From the NCBI GenBank assembly GCA_035545535.1, contig DASZYF010000115.1, positions 1 through 17,632 on the forward strand: a stretch of 17,632 nt of DNA, in the 5' to 3' direction. This DNA comes from DASZYF01 sp035545535 (GTDB lineage: Bacteria > Actinomycetota > Actinomycetes > Mycobacteriales > CAJCIY01). Under the pieces are notes generated by a model, which saw only the letters and a list, made by a program, of their open reading frames with translations, did no database searches and was not told where the DNA came from. Below, in pieces: positions 12,498-17,632 of this stretch (within the stretch, counting starts at the first letter, position 1; each line of letters starts with the position of its first letter). The position numbers were made by a program, and so were the translations under genes.

Positions 12498-14744
12498 GTG
12501 CCCGCCGCCGACGATCCGAGCAGCCCGAGCGTCTCCCTCGACGCTCCGCTGTCCCGGGTGGTCGGCAGCGCCAAGGCGGCGGGCCCGCTCGAGGACGGTC
12601 TCGGCCTGTTCTCCGTCCGCGACCTGCTGAACCACCTGCCCCGGCGCTACCAGAAGCGCGGCGAGCTGACGGCCATGCGCGAGCTCGTGATCGGCGAGCT
12701 CGCGACCGTCCAGGCCCGCGTGGGCAAGGTCGAGGTGAAGGGCCCGCCGCCCTACGCACGGCGCGGAGGAGGAGGCCGGCGACCCCCGGGCCGGGTCGAG
12801 GTGACCGTCACCGACGGCTCCACCGCGCTGCGGCTCACGTTCTTCAACCAGATCTGGTGGAGCAAGAAGCTCGCGGCCGGGATGACCGTGCTGGCCTCCG
12901 GCAAGGTCGACACGTTCAACGGCAAGCTCCAGATGGTCAACCCCGAGGTGCAGATCCCCGGCGGTGACGAGCTCGACGACTTCGAGCGCGACCTGTTCGC
13001 CGGCGCGCTGCTGCCGATCTACCCCGCCACCGAGCGGGTGCCCACGTGGCGGATCAGCCGGGCCGTCCGGTTCGCGCTGAGCCTCGTCGACGTCGGCCCC
13101 GACGACGACCCCGTCCCCGCCGCGCTGCGCCGGCGCCGGGGGCTGTCCGCCCTCGGCGAGGCCTACGAAGCCGTGCACCACCCGGACTCCTACGCCGACG
13201 TCGAGCGGGGCCGCAAGCGGCTGCGCTACGACGAGGCCTTCGTGCTGCAGGTCGAGCTCGCCCGGCGGCGGGCGGCCACCGAGCGGCTGCCGGCGACGCC
13301 GCGCCTCACGGTCGAGGGAGGGCTGCTCGCCGCGTTCGACGCCGCGCTGCCGTACACGCTCACGGACGGCCAGCGCGAGGTCGGTGAGCGGTTCGCCGCC
13401 GAGATCGCCCGCGACGTCCCGATGCACCGCCTGCTGCAGGGCGACGTCGGCAGCGGCAAGACCGTCGTCGCGCTGCGCGCCGCGCTGCAGGTCGTCGACG
13501 GCGGGGGACAGGCCGCGATCCTCGCGCCCACCGAGGTCCTCGCCACCCAGCACGCCCGTGGCATCCGCGACCTGCTCGGGCCGCTCGGCCGGGCCGGCGA
13601 GCTCGACTCGGCCGACATCGCCACCCGCGTCGCGCTGCTCACCGGCAGCCAGGGCGCGGCGGCGCGACGGCAGGCGCTCGCCGAGATCGCGTCGGGCGAG
13701 GCCGGCATCGTCGTCGGCACCCACGCGCTGCTCGAGCCCACCGTGCAGTGGAAGGACCTCGGTCTCGTCGTGGTCGACGAGCAGCACCGGTTCGGGGTGG
13801 AGCAACGCGACGCGCTGCGCACCCGCGGTGCCCAGTCGGGGGCCGCGCCGCACGTGCTCGTCATGACGGCCACGCCGATCCCGCGGACGATCGCGATGAC
13901 CATCTACGGCGACCTCGAGTCGTCCGCGCTCACCGAGCTGCCGCGCGGACGTCAGCCGATCGCGAGCCACGTCGTCCCGCCGGAGAAGCCGCAGTGGCTC
14001 GACGCCGCGTGGCGGCGCGTGCGCGACGAGGTCGCCGCGGGGCGCCAGGCGTTCGTCGTGTGCCCGCAGATCACGGGTGACGCCACCGACGACACCGGTG
14101 ACGCGCCGCCGCCCGACGACGGTGGGCGCTCCCGCGGAGCGGCGGTCGAGGAGGTCGTCCCGCACCTGCTGGCGAACGACCTCGCGGGCCTGAGAGTGGC
14201 TGCGCTGCACGGGAAGATGCCCGCCGATGACAAGGACGCGACGATGTCGGCGTTCGCGCGCGGGGACATCGACGTGCTCGTCGCGACCACCGTCATCGAG
14301 GTCGGCATCGACGTCCCGAACGCGACGGTCATGGTGATCCTCGACGCCGACCGGTTCGGCGTGAGCCAGCTGCACCAGCTGCGCGGGCGCGTCGGCCGTG
14401 GCCGGCACGCGAGCTTCTGCCTGTTGCAGACCAGCGCGGAGCCGGGGACGCCGGCCCGCGAGCGCGTCGAAGCGGTGGCGAAGGAGCCCGACGGCTTCAA
14501 GCTGTCCTACGTCGACCTCGAGCAGCGGCGCGAGGGTGACGTGCTCGGTGCGTCGCAGAGCGGCCGCCGCGGGTCCATCCGGCTGCTCGACGTGCTGAAG
14601 CACGAGGACCTCATCGCGGAAGCCCGTGCGGACGCGATCGCGCTCATCGCCGAAGACCCGACCCTGCGCGACCACCCGGCGCTCGGGAAGGCGGTGCGCT
14701 CGATGCTCGACCCGGCCGACGCCGCGTTCCTGGAGAAGGGATGA
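12498..14744 (+). CDS. recG: ATP-dependent DNA helicase RecG
   Basis: Superfamily 2 helicase that remodels stalled replication forks and Holliday junctions. The 748 residues hold an N-terminal helical segment with LLNHLPRRYQKRG (43-55), an OB-fold wedge domain (about 65-155), Walker A GDVGSGKT (315-322), the DEQH box VVVDEQHRFG (424-433), TATPIPRT (457-464) and the C-terminal helicase motifs TTVIEVGIDVPNA (597-609) and QLRGRVGRGRHASF (627-640). The wedge contains a Gly/Arg/Pro loop (88-99), and an acidic Pro-rich linker (529-546) lies between the helicase halves. GTG at 12498 is chosen because the first conserved helix follows within about 15 residues; the longer in-frame reading upstream crosses the rpmB promoter region. 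It overlaps rsmD by ATGA. Confidence 0.95.
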   Translation: MPAADDPSSPSVSLDAPLSRVVGSAKAAGPLEDGLGLFSVRDLLNHLPRRYQKRGELTAMRELVIGELATVQARVGKVEVKGPPPYARRGGGGRRPPGRVEVTVTDGSTALRLTFFNQIWWSKKLAAGMTVLASGKVDTFNGKLQMVNPEVQIPGGDELDDFERDLFAGALLPIYPATERVPTWRISRAVRFALSLVDVGPDDDPVPAALRRRRGLSALGEAYEAVHHPDSYADVERGRKRLRYDEAFVLQVELARRRAATERLPATPRLTVEGGLLAAFDAALPYTLTDGQREVGERFAAEIARDVPMHRLLQGDVGSGKTVVALRAALQVVDGGGQAAILAPTEVLATQHARGIRDLLGPLGRAGELDSADIATRVALLTGSQGAAARRQALAEIASGEAGIVVGTHALLEPTVQWKDLGLVVVDEQHRFGVEQRDALRTRGAQSGAAPHVLVMTATPIPRTIAMTIYGDLESSALTELPRGRQPIASHVVPPEKPQWLDAAWRRVRDEVAAGRQAFVVCPQITGDATDDTGDAPPPDDGGRSRGAAVEEVVPHLLANDLAGLRVAALHGKMPADDKDATMSAFARGDIDVLVATTVIEVGIDVPNATVMVILDADRFGVSQLHQLRGRVGRGRHASFCLLQTSAEPGTPARERVEAVAKEPDGFKLSYVDLEQRREGDVLGASQSGRRGSIRLLDVLKHEDLIAEARADAIALIAEDPTLRDHPALGKAVRSMLDPADAAFLEKG
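14732..14735 (+). promoter_or_regulatory. Shine-Dalgarno sequence GGAG of rsmD, inside recG
   Basis: GGAG followed by AAGGG, five bases before the ATG of rsmD, and located in the last codons of recG. With the ATGA overlap it indicates translational coupling. Confidence 0.6.
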
Positions 14745-15289
14745 CGCGCATCGTCGCGGGCGTCGCCGGCGGCCGCCGGCTGGCGGTCCCACCGGGCACC
14801 CGCACCCGCCCGACGGCGGACCGCGTCCGCGAAGGCCTGTTCTCCGCGCTGGGAGACCTCAGCGGGCGCACGGTCCTCGACCTGTTCGCCGGCAGCGGCG
14901 CGCTCGGTCTCGAGGCGCTGTCGCGCGGCGCGGCCGCGGCGACGATGGTCGAGAAGGACCCCCGCGCGGTCGCCACGATCCACGCCAACGCCGAGGTGGT
15001 CGGGCTGCCCGGCGCCCACGTCGTCGCGGCTCCGGTGGCCCGCTTCCTCGCCGGCACGCCGACCCCGTTCGACGTCGTCCTCGCCGACCCGCCCTACGCC
15101 GATCCGGTCGACGACCTCCTCGCCGCCCTGGCCTCCGGCTGGGCCGCCGACGTCGTCGTGATCGAGCGCGCCAAGCGCGACCCGGTCCCCGCCTGGCCGC
15201 CGCCGCTCGCACGGTGGAAGGAGAGGGCCTACGGCGACACCGTGCTGCTGTTCGGTGCGGTAGATCACACATCTCCGGCGTCGCCGTGA
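14741..15289 (+). CDS. rsmD: 16S rRNA (guanine966-N2)-methyltransferase RsmD
   Basis: Methylates G966 of 16S rRNA with SAM during 30S assembly. The 182-residue protein starts TRIVAGVAGGRRLAVP, then RPTADRVREGLFSAL (23-37), the SAM-binding motif LDLFAGSGALGLEALSRG (46-63), the acidic VEKD (70-73) that contacts the SAM ribose, and catalytic DPPY (116-119). This order is diagnostic for RsmD. The ATG overlaps the recG stop (ATGA) and has a good ribosome-binding site. coaD follows 22 bp later but has its own -10-like element. The recG-rsmD-coaD order is conserved in actinobacteria. Confidence 0.95.
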   Translation: MTRIVAGVAGGRRLAVPPGTRTRPTADRVREGLFSALGDLSGRTVLDLFAGSGALGLEALSRGAAAATMVEKDPRAVATIHANAEVVGLPGAHVVAAPVARFLAGTPTPFDVVLADPPYADPVDDLLAALASGWAADVVVIERAKRDPVPAWPPPLARWKERAYGDTVLLFGAVDHTSPASP

Positions 15290-15297
15290 TGCTTGGC

Positions 15298-15303
15298 TAC
15301 CGT
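15298..15303 (+). promoter_or_regulatory. -10 element (TACCGT) of coaD, predicted leaderless
   Basis: TACCGT lies eight bases before GTG at 15312 and inside the rsmD-coaD gap. No Shine-Dalgarno sequence is present. It argues against a TTG at 15303, which overlaps the element itself. Confidence 0.55.
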
Positions 15304-15311
15304 TGTCGGCC

Positions 15312-15794
15312 GTGAGACGGGCTGTGTGTCCCGGGTCCTTCGACCCGGTGACGAACGGGCACCTCGACATCATCGGCCGCGCGAGCCGCCTGTACGACGA
15401 GGTCGTCGTCGCGGTGCTCATCAACAAGAAGAAGTCGTCGCTGTTCACCGTCGACGAGCGCATCGAGATGCTCGGCGAGGTGACGGCCGAGTACGGCAAC
15501 GTCGTCGTCGACTCCTTCCACGGCCTGCTCGTCGACTACTGCGTCGAGCGGAACATCCCGGCGATCGTCAAGGGTCTACGCGCGATCAGCGACTTCGACT
15601 ACGAGCTGCAGATGGCGCAGATGAACTTCACGCTCAAGGGGGTGGAGACGCTGTTCATGACGACCAACCCCGAGTTCTCCTACCTCTCCTCCTCGCTCGC
15701 CAAGGAGGTCGCGACCTACGGCGGCGACGTCAGCCACCTGCTGCCCGCGGCGATCAACAAGCGCCTCGTCGACCGCCTGGCCGAGCAGGGCTGA
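15312..15794 (+). CDS. coaD: Pantetheine-phosphate adenylyltransferase CoaD
   Basis: Transfers AMP from ATP to 4'-phosphopantetheine, the penultimate step of CoA synthesis, cytoplasmic. The 160-residue protein starts RRAVCPGSFDPVTNGHLDII with the nucleotidyltransferase TxGH motif at 14-17. It continues with the phosphopantetheine-binding Lys-rich NKKKSSLFT segment, KGLRAISDFDYELQMA, a conserved MTTNPEFSYLSSSLAKE and the C-terminal INKRL. GTG at 15312 gives the standard length and follows a TACCGT element; the in-frame TTG three codons upstream would add residues not typical of CoaD. The next gene, sepIVA-like, is 49 bp downstream with its own -10. Confidence 0.96.
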   Translation: MRRAVCPGSFDPVTNGHLDIIGRASRLYDEVVVAVLINKKKSSLFTVDERIEMLGEVTAEYGNVVVDSFHGLLVDYCVERNIPAIVKGLRAISDFDYELQMAQMNFTLKGVETLFMTTNPEFSYLSSSLAKEVATYGGDVSHLLPAAINKRLVDRLAEQG

Positions 15795-15829
15795 ACCCGA
15801 CGGGGGCGGTCGCGCCCGGCGACGGGGCC

Positions 15830-15835
15830 TAACCT
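15830..15835 (+). promoter_or_regulatory. -10 element (TAACCT) of the sepIVA-like gene, predicted leaderless
   Basis: TAACCT is the best -10 match in the window and stands eight bases before the GTG at 15844. Nothing resembling a Shine-Dalgarno sequence lies between. Confidence 0.6.
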
Positions 15836-15843
15836 GTACTGCC

Positions 15844-16452
15844 GTGGGTGATGTGCAGGCGAAGCTCGACGAGATCGTCGACGTGGTCGAGAAGGCCAAG
15901 GCGATGCCGCTGTCGGCCAGCTGCGTCATCAACCGGGGCGAGGTCCTCGCCCAGCTCGAGCAGCTCCGCGACCTGCTCCCGACCGAGCTCGCCAGCGCGA
16001 AGGCGATCGTCGGGGACGCCGACGCGCAGGTGATGCGCGGGCGCGAGGAGGCCGATCGGATCATCGCCGAGGCCAAGGCCGAGCGGGCCCGGCTCGTCGG
16101 GCGCACCGAGATCGTGCAGCACGCCCAGCGCGAGGCCGAGCGCCTGGTCGAGGACGCCCGCGCCAACGCCGAGGCGATGCGCCGCGAGGTCGAGGACTAC
16201 GTCGACGGCAAGCTGGCCAACTTCGAGGTCGTGCTGACCAAGACCATCAAGGCGGTCTCCCGCGGGCGGGACAAGCTGCGCGGCCAGGACGAGATGGCCG
16301 AGCTCGCCGACCAGGCGCAGGCGGGCCAGCCCGCCGACGCGTCGGCGGGCCCGAAGCACTACCGCCGGCCGGCGCCGATCACGATGGACGACACCGGCGA
16401 GGTGCCGCGGCTGTCCGACGACACCGCCCCACCGCGCGCCGCGTCCCGCTGA
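15844..16452 (+). CDS. sepIVA: DivIVA-like cell division protein (SepIVA homologue)
   Basis: Cytoplasmic coiled-coil protein, 202 residues. By position (coaD before, DUF177 after) and sequence it matches mycobacterial SepIVA (Rv2927c), which works in septation and in placing cell-wall precursor synthesis. The N-terminal 50 residues are conserved, with KLDEIVDVVEKAKAMPLSASCV (7-28) as the hallmark. A long heptad-rich helix dominated by Ala, Glu and Arg covers about 50-145. The tail (160-202) is disordered, with a GPKHYRRPAP stretch. GTG at 15844 is supported by a TAACCT element eight bases upstream. The stop is 16 bp before DUF177, so the two are likely co-transcribed. It is sometimes annotated as an ATP-synthase b subunit-like protein because of the coiled coil, but there is no membrane segment. 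Confidence 0.85.
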   Translation: MGDVQAKLDEIVDVVEKAKAMPLSASCVINRGEVLAQLEQLRDLLPTELASAKAIVGDADAQVMRGREEADRIIAEAKAERARLVGRTEIVQHAQREAERLVEDARANAEAMRREVEDYVDGKLANFEVVLTKTIKAVSRGRDKLRGQDEMAELADQAQAGQPADASAGPKHYRRPAPITMDDTGEVPRLSDDTAPPRAASR

Positions 16453-16468
16453 CCGCACGGCCGCGACC

Positions 16469-17065
16469 ATGAGCCGCCGCGACCACGGCCAGCCCCCGCG
16501 GGGACGCCGAGCCGACGCCGGCCCGCGTCCGGACCCGCACGCGCCGCTCGTCATCGACACGCGTGACCTGCCCCGGCGCCCGGGTTCGAGCCGGCAGCTG
16601 AGGCGGGAGGTCCCCGCGCCCGACCACCTGGGCAACGCGCTGTTCGCCGTGGAGCCGGGCAGCCCGATCCGGCTCGAGCTGCTGCTCGAGAGCGTCGTCG
16701 AGGGCGTCCTCGTGACGGCCGACGTCACCGCGACCGTGAGCGGGGACTGCGGCTACTGCCTCGAGCCGGACAGCCGCGAGGTGCAGGTGAGCGTCCAGGA
16801 GCTGTTCTCCTACGAGCCGCCGGAGGGGAGCGAGCCCGACGGCCGGCCGATCGACGACGAGGCGGTGGGCCTTCTCGTCGACGACCTCGCCGACCTCGAG
16901 CCGGCCGTGCGCGACGCGGTGGTCCTCACGCTCCCGTTCAGCCGTCTCTGCGACGACGAATGCCCGCGCCTCGCCGCCGTCCTGGAGGACGTGACGCCCG
17001 AAGAGGAACGGGTCGATCCGCGCTGGGAAGCCCTCAAGCGGGCCGTCGCCGACGGTGACGCATGA
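16469..17065 (+). CDS. DUF177 (YceD) family protein, linked to ribosome biogenesis
   Basis: A 198-residue member of the DUF177/YceD family, which lies upstream of rpmF in most bacteria; in plants and E. coli members are tied to 23S rRNA handling. Visible parts: a basic N-terminal tail (1-46), the LPRRPGSSRQLRREV segment, VEGVLVTADVTATVSGDCGYCLEP (77-100) with Cys94 and Cys97, FSYEPPEG (113-120), a hydrophobic DAVVLTLPFSRLCDDEC (149-165) with Cys161 and Cys165, and DPRWEAL (183-189). The usual LCPxCG that follows the second Cys pair is replaced by RLAAVLED, so that metal-knuckle half is missing. Start ATG at 16469, 16 bp after sepIVA, without a clear ribosome-binding site. rpmF follows after 151 bp. 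Confidence 0.9.
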   Translation: MSRRDHGQPPRGRRADAGPRPDPHAPLVIDTRDLPRRPGSSRQLRREVPAPDHLGNALFAVEPGSPIRLELLLESVVEGVLVTADVTATVSGDCGYCLEPDSREVQVSVQELFSYEPPEGSEPDGRPIDDEAVGLLVDDLADLEPAVRDAVVLTLPFSRLCDDECPRLAAVLEDVTPEEERVDPRWEALKRAVADGDA

Positions 17066-17119
17066 CCGACGCGTGACCGGCTCCTGACCGGGCCGGCCAC
17101 ACCGCTCCGGCCGCTCCGG
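17063..17119 (+). promoter_or_regulatory. Repeat cluster upstream of rpmF: TGACCG x3 at 11-bp spacing and CCGCTCCGG x2
   Basis: TGACCG occurs at 17063, 17074 and 17085, exactly 11 bp apart, the first forming the DUF177 stop codon. Then CCGCTCCGG is repeated in tandem (17102-17110 and 17111-17119), directly abutting the TAGGCT element. The arrangement could be an operator array, but no regulator is known for it. Confidence 0.4.
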
Positions 17120-17125
17120 TAGGCT
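17120..17125 (+). promoter_or_regulatory. Candidate -10 element (TAGGCT) of rpmF
   Basis: TAGGCT in the DUF177-rpmF gap would give a leader of about 85 nt before rpmF. In contrast to the leaderless genes, rpmF has its own Shine-Dalgarno sequence, in keeping with a leadered mRNA. Confidence 0.4.
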
Positions 17126-17205
17126 CTTCCCGGCTGCGCAGCGTCTCTCGTCCGGGACCGCGCGCGCCCACCCTGCCAAGTCCCCATTGCCAAGCCCTCA
17201 CTGCT

Positions 17206-17209
17206 GGAG
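17206..17209 (+). promoter_or_regulatory. Shine-Dalgarno sequence GGAG of rpmF
   Basis: GGAG seven bases before the GTG at 17217; it fixes the start of L32 against an upstream in-frame TTG. Confidence 0.65.
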
Positions 17210-17216
17210 ATCCGTC

Positions 17217-17390
17217 GTGGCCGTCCCGAAGCGCAAGAAGTCGCGTTCCAACACGCGGCACCGTCGCTCGCAGTGGAAGGCCGCGCCCATCACCACCGCG
17301 GCCTGCAGCCGCTGCCGGCAGCCGAAGCTCCCGCACGTCGCGTGCCCGACCTGCGGCACCTACGACGGCCGTCAGGTCATCGCGGTCTGA
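17217..17390 (+). CDS. rpmF: Large ribosomal subunit protein bL32, zinc-binding type
   Basis: A 57-residue ribosomal protein. It begins AVPKRKKSRSNTRHRRSQWK (2-21), the basic tail typical of L32, and ends with a zinc ribbon: Cys30-x-x-Cys33 and Cys43-x-x-Cys46, then GTYDGRQVI. GTG at 17217 gives the canonical start (MAVPKRK after processing rules) and has GGAG seven bases upstream. It follows DUF177, the usual partner, and precedes plsX by 49 bp, a gap filled mostly by a 17-bp tandem repeat that includes the stop codon. Like L28 in this window it is the zinc-carrying paralogue. Confidence 0.97.
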   Translation: MAVPKRKKSRSNTRHRRSQWKAAPITTAACSRCRQPKLPHVACPTCGTYDGRQVIAV

Positions 17391-17421
17391 CCGACCACCG
17401 GCACTGACCGACCACCGGCAC
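17388..17421 (+). repeat. Perfect 17-bp tandem duplication across the rpmF stop codon
   Basis: TGACCGACCACCGGCAC is present twice with no gap (17388-17404 and 17405-17421). The first TGA is the rpmF stop codon. The unit begins with the same TGACCG found three times upstream of rpmF. Confidence 0.9.
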
Positions 17422-17439
17422 GACCTCGCCGCAGCCGAG

Positions 17440-17632
17440 GTGACGTCGGCGCGCATCGCGCTGGACCTGCTGGGCGGTGACCACGCGCCCGACGCCGTCG
17501 TGGCGGGCGCCCTCGCCGCCGTCGCCGCCGACGCTGCGCTGGCCGTCACGCTCGTCGGACCACCGGACCTCGCCGCGGCCGCGCTCGAGCGGGCCGGCGC
17601 GGCGCCGGACGCGCTCCCGGTGGCGCCGGCCA
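17440..17632 (+). CDS. plsX: Phosphate acyltransferase PlsX, 5' part only
   Basis: PlsX converts acyl-ACP to acyl-phosphate, the donor for acylation of glycerol-3-phosphate by PlsY. Only 64 codons are in the window. They read MTSARIALDLLGGDHAPDAV and continue in frame with an Ala-rich helix and AVTLVGPPD, the first two strands of PlsX; GGDHAP (12-17) is the hallmark. GTG at 17440 is the likely start because the first strand begins at residue 5; no -10 or strong Shine-Dalgarno sequence precedes it, so it may depend on rpmF transcription. The gene runs off the right edge. In many actinobacteria rnc follows, which would be a simple test of context. Confidence 0.85.
   Translation, partial: MTSARIALDLLGGDHAPDAVVAGALAAVAADAALAVTLVGPPDLAAAALERAGAAPDALPVAPA

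Noticed and set aside
12375..14792. An 805-codon open frame on the minus strand, antisense to recG
   Set aside because: Low-complexity Arg/Gly/Val/Asp composition; RecG on the plus strand has all helicase motifs. A GC-bias shadow.
15804..15817. Hairpin GGGCG-GTCG-CGCCC after coaD, considered as a terminator
   Set aside because: Only five pairs, no T-run, and it lies where the -35 region of the sepIVA-like gene would be; chance pairing is likely in this GC-rich gap.
1..17632. tRNA or rRNA genes, CRISPR arrays, insertion sequences, prophage or integrase genes
   Set aside because: I looked for clover-leaf arms, regularly spaced repeats, transposase motifs and terminal inverted repeats while reading both strands and saw none.

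Overview
The window is very GC-rich (well above 70 % by eye), most codons end in G or C, and GTG starts are common. Gene content and order are those of a high-GC Gram-positive (Actinomycetota) chromosome. The order cofC / gpsA / ddl / DUF3515 / RAM-domain protein / thiL / thiD / rpmB / recG / rsmD / coaD / sepIVA-like / DUF177 / rpmF / plsX is a well-known housekeeping neighbourhood in Streptomyces, mycobacteria and relatives. The cofC gene implies that the organism makes the deazaflavin cofactor F420. I cannot name a genus. No mobile element, tRNA, rRNA or CRISPR was seen.

Layout. Positions 1-563 (minus) hold most of cofC, which runs off the left edge. It is divergent from gpsA (641-1648). 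A second rightward group follows: a PLP-dependent Cys/Met-metabolism enzyme (1698-2885), a GNAT acetyltransferase overlapping it by GTGA (2882-3568), and pyruvate kinase (3592-5019). Convergent to pyk is a 1051-residue secreted beta-propeller / Ig-like protein (5034-8189, minus), the one clearly accessory gene of the window. It is divergent from ddl (8323-9417). Leftward genes follow: a DUF3515 lipoprotein whose 3' end overlaps ddl, and a stand-alone Lrp/AsnC-type RAM-domain protein. Then come thiL and thiD (thiamine pyrophosphate synthesis, plus), rpmB (L28, minus), recG and rsmD (plus, ATGA overlap), coaD, a DivIVA-like SepIVA homologue, DUF177, rpmF (L32), and the start of plsX at the right edge.

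How the genes fit together. GpsA makes glycerol-3-phosphate and PlsX feeds acyl-phosphate to its acylation, so phospholipid synthesis brackets the window. Ddl and SepIVA serve the cell wall and its growth. ThiL and ThiD provide TPP, CoaD provides CoA, and pyruvate kinase ends glycolysis. rpmB, rpmF, rsmD and DUF177 serve the ribosome.

Most notable signals. (1) A recurrent start-site layout, TANNNT followed 6-8 nt later by a GTG start, at five genes; this predicts leaderless mRNAs. (2) A pyruvate kinase carrying the residue set of K+-independent enzymes. (3) A DUF177 protein lacking the distal half of its cysteine motif. (4) Layered short repeats upstream of rpmF and a perfect 17-bp tandem repeat at its stop codon. 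(5) A DUF3515 lipoprotein whose signal peptide can be completed only from a CTG codon. (6) The large secreted propeller protein of unknown function. I saw no evidence of a wholly new multi-gene system; the window is mostly ordinary core genome.
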